64,000 bases of DNA from Agromyces kandeliae (GCF_009674665.1 NZ_WKJD01000012.1:1-64000); one strand, 5' to 3'. Counted from the first letter of the stretch, positions 35,211-44,337 are shown. Notes: generated from the sequence alone by a model not told the origin. A program made the numbers and translations.

Positions 35211-36003
35211 GCCCGACGACGTGATCCTGTTCGATGTGCGCGACGGCCTCGCGCACGTGACGCTGAACCGCCCGGCCCGGCTCAACGCGGTCGACCCCGA
35301 GGCCATCGCGAGGTGGCAGGAGCTGGCGCACGAGATCGCCGGGCGCGACGACATCGGCGCAGTGCTCTTCGATGCGGCGGGTCGCGCGTTCTGCGCGGGC
35401 GGCGACGTGGTCGCGATGTCGCGGCTCGCGGAGTCCGGCGCCGGCGGGGCGAGCCCGGCCGAGGTCGTCCGCGGGCTCGCCGACCGGATCCACGACGGGC
35501 ACCGCGCGCTGCGCGAGAGCACGAAGCCCATCGTCGCCGCCGTGCAGGGGCCCGTCGCCGGTGGCGGCCTCGGGTTCATGCTCGTGGCCGACCTGGTGAT
35601 CGCGTCGGAGCGCGCGACCTTCGCGAGCCGCTACAGCGACATCGGGCTCACGCCGGACTGCGGCGTGAGCACGCTGCTTCCCGAGGCGGTCGGGGTGCGC
35701 CGCGCGCTCGAGCTCACGCTCACCTCGCGCACGCTCTCCGCGACCGAGGCCCTCGACTGGGGCCTCGTCGCCGAGGTCGTCGCACCCGAGGCGCTCGAGG
35801 CGCGGGCGCGCGAGATCGCGGACGGATGGCTCGCCGGCGCGACGCACGCGTTCGGCCAGGCCAAGCGGCTCGTGCACGCCGGCGGGGCACGGTCGTTCCA
35901 GGCGTCGCTCGACGACGAGGCCGCGACGATCGGGGCGGCGATCGAGACGGCGGACGCCCGCACCGCGATCGCTCGGTTCGCCGCCGGCTCGGCCTCCCGC
36001 TGA
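35209..36003 (+). CDS. enoyl-CoA hydratase/isomerase family protein
   Basis: This 264-residue crotonase has the oxyanion-hole segments AFCAGGDVVAMSRLA and GPVAGGGLGFMLVADLVIA, and SRYSDIGLTPDCGVSTLLP. Asp in PDCG replaces the second hydratase glutamate, and no clear first glutamate is seen, which points to an isomerase (PaaG-like) rather than a hydratase. The start ATG 35209 lies 6 bases after TAGCAT (35197-35202). It stands as a single gene between the LysR regulator and the convergent dha operon. Confidence 0.83.
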   Translation: MPDDVILFDVRDGLAHVTLNRPARLNAVDPEAIARWQELAHEIAGRDDIGAVLFDAAGRAFCAGGDVVAMSRLAESGAGGASPAEVVRGLADRIHDGHRALRESTKPIVAAVQGPVAGGGLGFMLVADLVIASERATFASRYSDIGLTPDCGVSTLLPEAVGVRRALELTLTSRTLSATEALDWGLVAEVVAPEALEARAREIADGWLAGATHAFGQAKRLVHAGGARSFQASLDDEAATIGAAIETADARTAIARFAAGSASR

Positions 36004-36017
36004 CCACGCGCCGGCGC

Positions 36018-36045
36018 GGCGGGCCGACGGTGCTGTCGGCCCGCC
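36018..36045. terminator. bidirectional hairpin terminator
   Basis: GGCGGGCCGAC (36018-36028) pairs perfectly with 36035-36045 around a 6-base loop, in the 59-base gap between the convergent crotonase gene and dhaM. Confidence 0.75.
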
Positions 36046-36062
36046 GTGCCCCGGCGGTCGGC

Positions 36063-36827
36063 TCAGGGTGCGACGGACTCCGGCACCTCGCCGAACCCGT
36101 CGGCGAGCAGCCGTCGCAGCGCATCGACCGCCGTGGCGGCGTCGGGCCCGCTGCCGTCGAACCTCACCGCGTGACCCTGCTTCGCGCCGAGCGACATCAA
36201 CCCGATCATGCTCCTCGCGGGCACCGGTCCGGTGCCCGTCGTGAGGTTCGTCACGTCGACGACGGCGTCGAACCCGCCGACCGCCTGGACCAGGAGCGCC
36301 GCCGGCCGGGCGTGCAGCCCCTCGGGATTGACCACCACCTCGTCCGCCGTCCGCGGCTCGATCGGCTCGGCGGGCGCCTCGGCGGGCACCGGATCGGCCT
36401 GCTCCGCGGGCGGCGCCGCGGGCGCCGGAGCGACCTGTTCCCGCTTCGCGTCGAGCGCCGCCGCGGACTCGCGGGCGACCTCGTCGAGCGGTGCGCCCGT
36501 CGCGGCCAGCACCAGGCCCGCGGTGATGCCTTCCACGAACGGACCCGCACCGACCACGACCTCCGTCGACGACTCCCTGAGGTCGAGGGCGAGCCCGGCG
36601 CTCAGCACGGCCGAGCCGAGGTCGGTGACGACGAGCACGCCCGGGACTCCCTGCCCGGCGAGATCGTCGATCGCCGCGGCGACCGCGGTCGCATCCGTGC
36701 CGAAGCGGCCGTCGGAACCGGCGGCGATGCGCACGGGCGGCGCATCGCCGTGCACCATCTGCAGGCCCAGGTCGACCGCGGCCTCGGCGAGCGCCGGGCT
36801 GTGCGAGACCACGACGAGCCCGATCAT
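36063..36827 (-). CDS. dhaM: dihydroxyacetone kinase phosphotransfer subunit DhaM
   Basis: The 254-residue protein joins an EIIA-mannose-like domain (1-130, His9 in VVSHSPALAEA) to an Ala/Pro linker (about 130-165) and an HPr-like domain (about 166-254, active His in NPEGLHARPAALLVQ). It passes phosphate from the PTS to ADP bound on DhaL. The EI domain of the longer DhaM forms is absent, so it depends on a general EI. The ATG overlaps the dhaL stop (ATGA). It is the last gene of the operon. Confidence 0.88.
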   Translation of the reverse strand: MIGLVVVSHSPALAEAAVDLGLQMVHGDAPPVRIAAGSDGRFGTDATAVAAAIDDLAGQGVPGVLVVTDLGSAVLSAGLALDLRESSTEVVVGAGPFVEGITAGLVLAATGAPLDEVARESAAALDAKREQVAPAPAAPPAEQADPVPAEAPAEPIEPRTADEVVVNPEGLHARPAALLVQAVGGFDAVVDVTNLTTGTGPVPARSMIGLMSLGAKQGHAVRFDGSGPDAATAVDALRRLLADGFGEVPESVAP

Positions 36828-37483
36828 CCGACGCGCTCCGATCGCGCGTCGGCGAGGGCCTGGACGAGGATCGCGGCCGAGGTCGCGCCGGGATCGAGGT
36901 GATCGGCGCTCCGCTCGCCGAGGTAGCTCGCCCGCCCCTTGCGGGCGACGAGCGGGATGGTCGCGTCGCGCCCGACGGCCGCGGCGGCGGCCGCGGCGCG
37001 GAGCGACTCGAGGAGCGGGCGACCGCCGGCCGCGGCGACGCTCAGCGCCTCGGCGGCCGGCTGGAGCGCGTCGACCATGGTCTTGTCGCCGGGCTCGGCC
37101 CGGCCGCGGGCCACGACCCCGGCCACGCCGGCGCGGAACGCGTCGGCGAGGACGGCGGTGTCGAGCTCCGGAGCCGGTCCGACGGACTTGGCCATCTCGA
37201 GGAACAGCGTGCCGTAGAGCGACCCGCTCGCACCCCCGACGGTCGACACGAGCGCCATTCCGGAGGACTTCAGCAGCGCGCCGGCGTCGCCGGGCGGTGC
37301 GTCCGCGAGACGCCGGCGCACCGCCCCGGTGCCACGGGCGATGTTGGTGCCGTGATCGGCGTCGCCGATGGCGGAGTCCAGCTCGGTCAGGTGCTCGGCC
37401 TCGGCGGCGATCCGCTCGTCGAAGCGGAGCATCCACGCCGTGAGGTCGTCGACCGTCAGGCGGCCGTCCTCGGTTCCCGTCAT
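36824..37483 (-). CDS. dhaL: dihydroxyacetone kinase subunit DhaL
   Basis: This 219-residue nucleotide-binding subunit has the acidic metal motif ELDSAIGDADHGTNI (three Asp), GGASGSLYGTLF and PGDKTMVDAL. It holds ADP/ATP that DhaM recharges and that phosphorylates dihydroxyacetone on DhaK. The start ATG 37483, preceded by GGGGAG and two bases after the dhaK stop, is preferred to a GTG 15 bases upstream that overlaps dhaK. Confidence 0.9.
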   Translation of the reverse strand: MTGTEDGRLTVDDLTAWMLRFDERIAAEAEHLTELDSAIGDADHGTNIARGTGAVRRRLADAPPGDAGALLKSSGMALVSTVGGASGSLYGTLFLEMAKSVGPAPELDTAVLADAFRAGVAGVVARGRAEPGDKTMVDALQPAAEALSVAAAGGRPLLESLRAAAAAAAVGRDATIPLVARKGRASYLGERSADHLDPGATSAAILVQALADARSERVG

Positions 37484-37485
37484 GG

Positions 37486-38478
37486 CTACGCTCCCCACCG
37501 GAGCGCCGCGGTGCTCACGGGAGCGTCCCAGAGCCGCAGCATCTCGTCATCCGCGCGCAGCAGGGTGAGGGAGCATCCGGCCATGTCGAGGCTCGTGATG
37601 TAGTCGCCCACGAGCACCCGGGCGACCGTGATCCCGCGCTGCTCGAGCAGGGAGGCGACGGCGCCGTACACCAGGTAGAGCTCGATGAGCGGCGTGCCGC
37701 CGAGTCCGCTGAGCATCGCGATCACGGGCGCCCCGGTGAAGTCGTGGTCGGCCAGGATCGCCGAGACGAGCGTGTCGGCGATCTCCGAAGCCGGGGCCAA
37801 CGGGGCGCGCGTGCGTCCGGGTTCGCCGTGGATGCCCACGCCCATCTCGATCTCGTCCTCGGGGAGGTCGAAGCTCGGCTTGCCCACCGACGGCAGCGTC
37901 GCGCTCGTGAGCGCCACGCCCATCGACCGGCCGTTCTCCGCGACGCGCGTCGCGACGGCGTGCACGGCGTCGAGGTCGGCGCCCTCCTCCGCGGCGGCGC
38001 CGGCGATCTTCTCGACGAGCACGGTCGTGCCGACGCCGCGACGGCCGGCGGTCCAGGTCGAGTCCTCGACGGCGACGTCGTCGGCGACGAGCACGGTCTT
38101 GACCGCGATGCCCTCCGCGTCGGCGAGTTCGGCGGCCATCTCGAAGTTGAGCACGTCGCCCGTGTAGTTCTTGACGATGAACAGCGCCCCGGCGCCGGTG
38201 CTCACCGTCTGCGCGGCGGCGAGCATCTGATCGGGCGTCGGCGAGGTGAAGACCTCGCCGGCGCAGGCGGCGTCGAGCATCCCGGGGCCGACGAAGCCGC
38301 TGTGGAGCGGTTCGTGGCCCGAGCCGCCGCCCGAGATCAGGGCGACCTTGCCGGGCTTCGGCGTCGCTCGCGCGACCACCCGAGCGGCGAAGTCGACGGC
38401 GAGTTCGGGATGGGCCGCCGCGACGCCCTTCAGTGCGTCGGCGAGCACCTCCGACGGTGCATCGATGAGCTTCTTCAT
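37486..38478 (-). CDS. dhaK: dihydroxyacetone kinase subunit DhaK
   Basis: The 330-residue subunit binds dihydroxyacetone covalently through a histidine, here in MGVGIHGEPG. Also visible are GGGSGHEPLHSGFVG near residue 50, FIVKNYTGDVLNFEMAAELA and MLSGLGGTPLIELYL. It gives dihydroxyacetone phosphate, which enters glycolysis. The ATG 38478 follows GAGGAGG and overlaps the facilitator stop (ATGA). Confidence 0.94.
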   Translation of the reverse strand: MKKLIDAPSEVLADALKGVAAAHPELAVDFAARVVARATPKPGKVALISGGGSGHEPLHSGFVGPGMLDAACAGEVFTSPTPDQMLAAAQTVSTGAGALFIVKNYTGDVLNFEMAAELADAEGIAVKTVLVADDVAVEDSTWTAGRRGVGTTVLVEKIAGAAAEEGADLDAVHAVATRVAENGRSMGVALTSATLPSVGKPSFDLPEDEIEMGVGIHGEPGRTRAPLAPASEIADTLVSAILADHDFTGAPVIAMLSGLGGTPLIELYLVYGAVASLLEQRGITVARVLVGDYITSLDMAGCSLTLLRADDEMLRLWDAPVSTAALRWGA

Positions 38479-39230
38479 GCGCGTGCCTCCTCTTCGACGA
38501 GCGCTTCGGTCAGGGTGGTGCGGTCGGCCCGGGTCCGGGAGACCAGGCCGAAGGCGAGGCCGGCGAGGACGCCGCCCGCGAGTTCGGCGATGACGTAGAC
38601 CGGCCACTGCTCCCACTGCACGGTGCCCCCCAGGAGCTGCTGCACGAGCATCGGTCCGGTGGTGCGGGCGGGGTTGATGGACGCGCCGGTCGCGGGCGCC
38701 ACGGGGATGATCGCGGCGAACACCACGAGGCCGATGACGAGCCCGGCGAAACCGGGAGCGGCCTTGCGGTGGATCACGCCGAAGACGGTGAAGACGAGCA
38801 GGAACGTGCCGAGGAACTCGGCCGTGAACGCCTGCCAGATCGGGATGTCGCCGTAGGAGGCGACGCCGAGTCCGAGCTCGCTCGCCCGCGGGCCGAGGGC
38901 CCCGACGATCGCGAACGCCCCGACGGTCGCGCCCAGGAGCTGCGCGATCACGTACCCGGGCACGTCGCGCCAGGCGAACTTGCCGGTCACCGCGAGGGCG
39001 AGGGTCACCGCCGGGTTGATGTGGTTGCCCGAGATGTAGCCGAACACGTACACCGTCGCGATGACGATGGTGCCGAAGGCGAGCGAGATGAAGCCGAGAT
39101 CGGCGGGGGCGAAGGGCGCGTCGCCCCTCACCAGAGCGAAGGCCGGCACGGAGCCGACGCCGACGAACACGAGGAAGGCGGTACCGAGGAACTCGGCGGC
39201 GAGCCGCTGCCAAGTCCGGTTGTCATCCAT
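38475..39230 (-). CDS. MIP-family channel (glycerol facilitator/aquaporin)
   Basis: The 251-residue channel has six membrane helices and two NPA half-helices (NHINPAVTLALAV, ASINPARTTGP). It probably admits glycerol or dihydroxyacetone for the downstream kinase. The Asp that follows NPAR in typical GlpF (NPARDxGP) is Thr here, and the selectivity is therefore open. The ATG 39230 follows AAGGGAGA; a second ATG lies three codons upstream. It opens the four-gene dha operon opposite the IclR gene. Confidence 0.85.
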   Translation of the reverse strand: MDDNRTWQRLAAEFLGTAFLVFVGVGSVPAFALVRGDAPFAPADLGFISLAFGTIVIATVYVFGYISGNHINPAVTLALAVTGKFAWRDVPGYVIAQLLGATVGAFAIVGALGPRASELGLGVASYGDIPIWQAFTAEFLGTFLLVFTVFGVIHRKAAPGFAGLVIGLVVFAAIIPVAPATGASINPARTTGPMLVQQLLGGTVQWEQWPVYVIAELAGGVLAGLAFGLVSRTRADRTTLTEALVEEEARA

Positions 39231-39268
39231 GATCTGCGTTCTCCCTTGAACGAGGTTGCCACCAGACG

Positions 39269-39305
39269 ATTCGGTATTATCGAATGGCTTTCGGTAATAC
39301 TGAAT
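39269..39305. promoter_or_regulatory. paired operators between dha operon and IclR gene
   Basis: Two related 17-base palindromes, ATTCGGTATTATCGAAT (39269-39285) and TTTCGGTAATACTGAAT (39289-39305), have centres 20 bases apart, two helical turns. They sit in the AT-rich divergent promoter region. IclR-type regulators bind such sites, so the adjacent regulator is the likely ligand for both directions. Confidence 0.65.
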
Positions 39306-39357
39306 GTTGGACCACCCGTCCCGCGCTGTCAAGAACCAGACAGAATGGGGATGCACC

Positions 39358-40152
39358 GTGGGCGCGATGACGGAGGGGGAGTCGGTGATCCAGTCGATCG
39401 ACCGCGCGGCGAAGATCCTCGCGCTGTTGCAGGGCTCGCGCCGCATGGGCATCTCCGAGCTCGCCGCCGCGCTCGACCTGCCGCCCTCGACCGTGCACGG
39501 CATCGTGAAGTCGCTCCAGGCGCACGGGCTCGTGGCCCAGCAGCCGAGCGGGAACCGCTACGTGCTGGGGCCGGCGCTCCTGAAGCTGTCGAGCGTCTAC
39601 CTCGACACCCTGGACGTCCGTGCGCGCGCGATGCGCTGGATGCACGAGCTCTCCAGCCGCACCGGGTTCGCGACCCGCCTCGGCGCGGAGCTGTTCGGCG
39701 AGGTCATCGTCATCCACCACGACCGCCGCCCGGACGGCACGGAGCAGATGCCCGAGACGGGCCTGACGATCCCGAGCCATGCATCGGCGCTCGGGAAGGT
39801 GCTGCTCGCGTACGACGCGGCGCACGCGACGGACGCCCTCTCGCGCCCGCTCGCGGCGCTGACCGCGGACACCGTCACGGACCCCGACCGCGTCCGGGAG
39901 GGTCTCGAGGAGGTCAGGCGGCAGGCGCTCGGCTTCGAGAACGAGGAGGCCGTCATCGGCGAGTCATCCGTCGCCGCACCGATCTGCGCGGAGGACGGCG
40001 AGGTCGTCGCCGCCGTCGCCGTCGTCATGCCCTCGAACGAGTGGCCGCCCACGGACGCCGTCGTCGGCGCGCTCCGCGACGCCGCACGGAGCATCTCGCG
40101 CGACCTCGGCGCGCCGACCTGGCCGCCGCGCCCGCCCGCTCCGGCGGGCTGA
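39358..40152 (+). CDS. IclR-family transcriptional regulator
   Basis: This 264-residue regulator has an N-terminal winged helix (about 10-70: IQSIDRAAKILALLQGSRRMGISELAAALDLPPSTVHGIVKSLQAHGL) and an IclR effector domain (about 85-255: MHELSSRTGFATRLG, IPSHASALGKVLLAY, GFENEEAVIGESSVAAPI). Its position suggests control of glycerol/dihydroxyacetone use. The start GTG 39358 has GGGGA six bases upstream; ATG 39367 is the alternative. Confidence 0.88.
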   Translation: MGAMTEGESVIQSIDRAAKILALLQGSRRMGISELAAALDLPPSTVHGIVKSLQAHGLVAQQPSGNRYVLGPALLKLSSVYLDTLDVRARAMRWMHELSSRTGFATRLGAELFGEVIVIHHDRRPDGTEQMPETGLTIPSHASALGKVLLAYDAAHATDALSRPLAALTADTVTDPDRVREGLEEVRRQALGFENEEAVIGESSVAAPICAEDGEVVAAVAVVMPSNEWPPTDAVVGALRDAARSISRDLGAPTWPPRPPAPAG

Positions 40153-40177
40153 CGCGGCGGAGCGCGCCGACAGCCGG

Positions 40178-41713
40178 TCAGTCGTGCTGCGGGAAGCCCA
40201 GGTTCAGCCCGCCATGGCTGGGGTCGAGCCAGCGCGACGTAATCGCCTTCTCCTGCGTGAAGAAGTCGAAGCCGCGCGGGCCGTACGCCTTGGCGTCGCC
40301 GAAGAGCGAGTCCTTCCACCCGCCGAACGAGTGGTAGGCCACGGGCACGGGGATCGGCACGTTGATGCCGACCATGCCGACCGTCACCTCGCGCTGGAAG
40401 CGCCGCGCGGCGCCGCCGTCGTTCGTGAAGATCGCCGTGCCGTTGCCGTAGCGCGACGAGTTGATCAGCTCGAGGCCGTCCTCGTAGCCGTCGACGCGCA
40501 CGACCGAGAGCACCGGCCCGAAGATCTCGTCGCGGTACACGGCCGACGACGTCGGCACCCTGTCGATGAGCGTCGGGCCCATCCAGAACCCGTCGGGCTC
40601 GCCGTTCACCTCGGGGTCGCGGCCGTCCACGACGACGGATGCCCCGTCCTCGCCGGCCACGTCGAGGTACCCGGCGACCTTGTCGCGGTGCTCGCGCGTG
40701 ATGAGCGGACCCATGTCGCAGCCGCGGGTGCCGTCGCCCGTGACGAGCCGCGACATCCGCTCGCTGATCTTCGCGACGAGCTCGTCGGCGATCGAGTCGA
40801 CCGCGACGACCGCCGAGATGGCCATGCAACGCTCGCCGGCCGAGCCGAAGCCCGCGTTGACCGCGGCATCGGCCGCGAGGTCGAGGTCGGCGTCGGGCAG
40901 CACGAGCATGTGGTTCTTCGCGCCGCCGAGCGCCTGGACCCGCTTGCCGTTCGCCGTGGCCGTCGCATAGATGTACTGCGCGATCGGGGTCGAGCCCACG
41001 AACGAGATCGACCGGACGGTCGGGTGCTCGAGCAGCGCGCCGACCGCGACCTTGTCGCCGTGCACGACGTTGAAGACGCCGTCGGGCAGCCCCGCCTCCT
41101 GGAACAGCCGTGCGAGCCAGACGGAGGCCGACGGGTCCTTCTCCGACGGCTTCAGCACGACCGTGTTGCCCGTCGCGATCGCGAGCGGGAAGAACCACAG
41201 CGGCACCATCGCCGGGAAGTTGAACGGGCTGATGATGCCCACGACGCCGAGCGGCTGGCGCAGCGAGTAGACGTCGATGCCGGTCGAGACGTTCTCGGAG
41301 TACTCGCCCTTCGTGTAGGCGGGCATCGCGCAGGCGAGCTCGACGACCTCGAGGCCGCGGGCGATCTCGCCGAGCGCGTCGGCCGTCACCTTGCCGTGCT
41401 CGCTGGTGAGGATCGCGGCGAGCTCCTCCGTCCGCGACGCGAGCAGCTCGCGGAAGCGGAACATGACCTGCTGGCGCTTGGCGATCGACGCGTCGCGCCA
41501 GGCCGGGAACGCGCGCGCGGCGGCCTGCACCGCGACGTCCACGTCGTCGGTCGAGGCGAAGCGCACGCGTCGCTGCTCGACGCCGTGCGCGGGGTTGTAC
41601 ACGGGGCCGGTGCGGTCGGAGTCGCCCGCGGCCGGCGCGCCGTCGATCCAGTGCTCGACGAGCTCGGCGGTCGCGGTGCCCCCGGCGCTGGGGGCGGTCT
41701 GTGTGTCGGTCAT
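40178..41713 (-). CDS. mmsA: methylmalonate-semialdehyde dehydrogenase (CoA-acylating)
   Basis: This 511-residue aldehyde dehydrogenase has PLGVVGIISPFNFPAMVPLWFFP, SFVGSTPIAQYIY, and the nucleophile Cys in GSAGERCMAIS. Those features, with GGAKNHMLVLPDADLD and the C-terminal FGGWKDSLFGDAKAYG, fit the MmsA/IolA group. It converts malonate or methylmalonate semialdehyde to acetyl- or propionyl-CoA. After the aminotransferase next door this completes uracil or thymine breakdown through beta-alanine or 3-aminoisobutyrate. The ATG follows GGAAGGAA. Confidence 0.92.
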   Translation of the reverse strand: MTDTQTAPSAGGTATAELVEHWIDGAPAAGDSDRTGPVYNPAHGVEQRRVRFASTDDVDVAVQAAARAFPAWRDASIAKRQQVMFRFRELLASRTEELAAILTSEHGKVTADALGEIARGLEVVELACAMPAYTKGEYSENVSTGIDVYSLRQPLGVVGIISPFNFPAMVPLWFFPLAIATGNTVVLKPSEKDPSASVWLARLFQEAGLPDGVFNVVHGDKVAVGALLEHPTVRSISFVGSTPIAQYIYATATANGKRVQALGGAKNHMLVLPDADLDLAADAAVNAGFGSAGERCMAISAVVAVDSIADELVAKISERMSRLVTGDGTRGCDMGPLITREHRDKVAGYLDVAGEDGASVVVDGRDPEVNGEPDGFWMGPTLIDRVPTSSAVYRDEIFGPVLSVVRVDGYEDGLELINSSRYGNGTAIFTNDGGAARRFQREVTVGMVGINVPIPVPVAYHSFGGWKDSLFGDAKAYGPRGFDFFTQEKAITSRWLDPSHGGLNLGFPQHD

Positions 41714-41801
41714 GGTCTCGTTCCTTCCGAATCGAGGTGTCCGGGTCGTTTCGTAGGGTGCGGCTGCCGCGGCGCCCCGGACGGAGGCCGCGGCATCCGG
41801 C

Positions 41802-43121
41802 TCACACGGCGACGGTGCCGAGCACCTCGTCGTAGATCTGGGTCGCCTGCTCGACCTCCTCGGCCGTGACCACGCAGGGCGGCACGACGTGGATCCGGTT
41901 CTCGGCGACGAACGGCAGCAGGCCGCGCTCGACGAGCGCGCCCTTGATGCGACCGACCTCGGCGGCGGGCAGCGGCGCACGAGACTCGGGGTCGGCGACG
42001 AGGTCGAGCGCCCAGAAGACGCCCTCGCCGCGCACCTCGCCGATCACGGCGTGCTTCTCGGCGAGTTCGGTGAGCGCGGGCGCGATCGACTCGGCTCCGA
42101 CGCGGCGCGCATGGTCGACGATGCCCTCGGACTCCATCGCGTCGAGCGCGCCGACGATCGAGGCCATCGCGAGCGGGTGGCCCGAGTAGGTGAGCCCGCC
42201 CGGGAAGATCCGCTCGTCGAAGTCGGCGGCGATCTCGTCGGAGATGACGACGCCGCCGACGGGCACGTAGCCCGAGTTGACGCCCTTCGCGAAGCTGATG
42301 AGGTCGGGCCGCACGTCGTAGCCGTCGAACGCGAACCAGCGCCCGGTGCGCCCGAAGCCGCACATCACCTCGTCGAGGATGAGCAGGATGCCGTGGCGGT
42401 CGCACAGTTCGCGGACGCCGGCCAGGTAGCCGGGCGGCGGCACGAGCACGCCGGCCGTGCCGGGCACGGTCTCGAGCAGCACGGCCGCGATCGTCGCGGG
42501 GCCCTCGGACTCGATGACGCGGCGCAGGTGCTGCAGCGCGCGCGCCGACTCCTCCTCGGGCGTCGTCGCCCAGAACTCGGAGCGGTACAGGAAGGGGCCG
42601 AAGAAGTGCACGTGTCCGCGTGCGAACTCGTTCGGGATGCGCCGCCAGTCGCCGGTCGAGACGATCGCGGCACCGGTGTTGCCGTGGTACGACCGGTACG
42701 TCGAGAGCACCTTGTCGCGGCCGGTGTGCAGGCGTGCCATCCGGATCGCGTTCTCGTTCGCGTCGGCGCCGCCGTTGGTGAAGAACACCTTGGACATGCC
42801 GCTCGGGGCATGCGACACGATCCGCTTCGCGGCCTCGCCGCGGGCGAGGTTCACGGTCGGCGGGCCGATGGTGGTGAGGAGCTCGGCCTGCTCCCGGATC
42901 GCCGAGACGACGGCGGGGTGCTGGTGGCCGATGTTGACGTTGACGAGCTGGCTCGAGAAGTCGAGGTACTCGCGGCCGGAGTGGTCCCAGACGCGGGTCC
43001 CGCGGCCGCTCGCCACGACGAGCTGCGGCGGGCTCCCCTGCGCCGACCAGGAGTGGAAGACGTGTGCTGCGTCGAGGTCGCGCGCGAGCGCGTCGAGGTC
43101 GGCGGTGAGGTTCTCGGTCAT
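41802..43121 (-). CDS. class III aminotransferase (beta-alanine/3-aminoisobutyrate type)
   Basis: The 439-residue PLP enzyme has NGGADANENAIRMARLHTG, YHGNTGAAIVSTGDWRR, ILDEVMCGFGRTGRWFAF and the PLP lysine in ISFAKGVNSGYVPVGG. It would move the amino group of beta-alanine or 3-aminoisobutyrate to a keto acid, giving the semialdehyde used by MmsA. The substrate is inferred from neighbours on both sides. The start is ATG 43121. A 15-bp hairpin separates it from the importer genes upstream. Confidence 0.87.
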   Translation of the reverse strand: MTENLTADLDALARDLDAAHVFHSWSAQGSPPQLVVASGRGTRVWDHSGREYLDFSSQLVNVNIGHQHPAVVSAIREQAELLTTIGPPTVNLARGEAAKRIVSHAPSGMSKVFFTNGGADANENAIRMARLHTGRDKVLSTYRSYHGNTGAAIVSTGDWRRIPNEFARGHVHFFGPFLYRSEFWATTPEEESARALQHLRRVIESEGPATIAAVLLETVPGTAGVLVPPPGYLAGVRELCDRHGILLILDEVMCGFGRTGRWFAFDGYDVRPDLISFAKGVNSGYVPVGGVVISDEIAADFDERIFPGGLTYSGHPLAMASIVGALDAMESEGIVDHARRVGAESIAPALTELAEKHAVIGEVRGEGVFWALDLVADPESRAPLPAAEVGRIKGALVERGLLPFVAENRIHVVPPCVVTAEEVEQATQIYDEVLGTVAV

Positions 43122-43145
43122 GGGCGTCGTCGCCTTTCGTGGGGT

Positions 43146-43189
43146 GGATGCCGCGGGGCGGGGCGTGCGGGCCGCGCCCCGCGGCATCC
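43146..43189 (-). terminator. 15-bp perfect hairpin between importer and aminotransferase genes
   Basis: GGATGCCGCGGGGCG (43146-43160) pairs perfectly with CGCCCCGCGGCATCC (43175-43189) around a 14-base loop. It lies just past the stop of the solute-binding gene and before the aminotransferase start, so it may end or attenuate the upstream operon. Confidence 0.65.
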
Positions 43190-43194
43190 GTCGG

Positions 43195-44337
43195 TCAGTT
43201 GCCGCCCTCGGTGAGGGTGACCTCGATGGGCTCGTAGTCCTCGCCCTGGATGTCGACGCCGTCGGCCTCGAGGTTCGCGAGGGCCTCGTCGACGTACTCG
43301 TTGGTGTACGAACCGTCCGGCGGGTCGGTCGTGATGACCTGCGCGCCGTCCTGGTTCTTCGTCATGAGGGCCATCTCGACCGTGGCGTCCCACTGGTCCT
43401 CGTTGATGTGGCCGATGCCGCTGGTCGAGGGCCAGATGAGCTTGTTGATCTCGTTGGCCATCCACAGCTGGTGGCTCGTGCCGAGCGTCGACCCGGCGGC
43501 GGTGACCGCGTCGGCCGCGGCCTGCGGGTCGTCGCGCTGGTCGATCCAGCCGAGGATCGCGCCCTGGATCAGCTTGACCGCGGTCTCGGCGTACTCGGGG
43601 TCGGACTCGAGCCGCTCGCTGTTGGCCCAGATCGCGTCCTGGAGCATGGCCGTGCCGACCTCGTTCCAGTCGATGACCGAGAAGTCCTCGGGCTGGTAGA
43701 GCTCGCCCGTCTCGGGGTTCACGGCCTCGAGCAGCTGCGCGTACTCGTTGTAGGTCATCGCCTGCGCGGCGTCGATCTCCTTGTTGAGCAGCGCGTTCAT
43801 GTCGAAGTTCTGCTGCACGATCGTGTAGCCCGACGCGTCGACCTCGGTGAGGCCCGCGAAGAGCTCCCACTCGTTGCCGAAGCCCCAGCTGCCGATCTGC
43901 TTGTCCGAGAGGTCCTCCGGCCCCTCGATGCCGCTGTCGGCCCACGCGACCTGCAACGTGCCGCTGCGCTCGAAGATCTGCGCGATGTTCGTGATGTTCG
44001 CGCCGGCCTCGATCGAGGCGAGCGCCTTCGGCACCCACGCGATCGCGAAGTCGACGTCGCCGGCGGCGAGCACGTCCTGGGGGACGATGTCGACCGCGCC
44101 CGGGATGATCTCGACGTCGAGGCCGAGCTCCTCCCAGTAGCCGTTCGCCTCGGCGAGGTAGTAGCCGCCGAACTGGGCCTGCGTGAGCCACTGCAGCTGC
44201 AGGGTCACGGGTGTGAGCTCGCCGTCGGCGGTGTCGCCGCCGTCGCCCGAGTCGCTGCTCCCGCTGGAGCAGCCGGCGAGCACGAGCGCGGTCGCGGCTG
44301 CTGCCGCCGCGCCCGCGAGGATCCGGTTGCGCTTCAT
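43195..44337 (-). CDS. NMT1/THI5-type substrate-binding lipoprotein
   Basis: This 380-residue lipoprotein has a signal with lipobox LVLAGC (Cys 23) and then the NMT1/THI5-like fold: LQLQWLTQAQFGGYYLAEANGYW, DFAIAWVPKALASIEAG, GSWGFGNEWELFAGL. Family members bind pyrimidine-type ligands or sulfonates. With dihydropyrimidinase in the operon a pyrimidine or hydantoin is the likely ligand. ATG 44337 is chosen over an ATG two codons upstream because AGAGAGGA is better spaced. Confidence 0.85.
   Translation of the reverse strand: MKRNRILAGAAAAAATALVLAGCSSGSSDSGDGGDTADGELTPVTLQLQWLTQAQFGGYYLAEANGYWEELGLDVEIIPGAVDIVPQDVLAAGDVDFAIAWVPKALASIEAGANITNIAQIFERSGTLQVAWADSGIEGPEDLSDKQIGSWGFGNEWELFAGLTEVDASGYTIVQQNFDMNALLNKEIDAAQAMTYNEYAQLLEAVNPETGELYQPEDFSVIDWNEVGTAMLQDAIWANSERLESDPEYAETAVKLIQGAILGWIDQRDDPQAAADAVTAAGSTLGTSHQLWMANEINKLIWPSTSGIGHINEDQWDATVEMALMTKNQDGAQVITTDPPDGSYTNEYVDEALANLEADGVDIQGEDYEPIEVTLTEGGN

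Noticed and set aside
37484-37498. GTG at 37498 as the start of dhaL
   Set aside because: It overlaps dhaK and lacks a spaced ribosome site, while ATG 37483 has GGGGAG at good distance.
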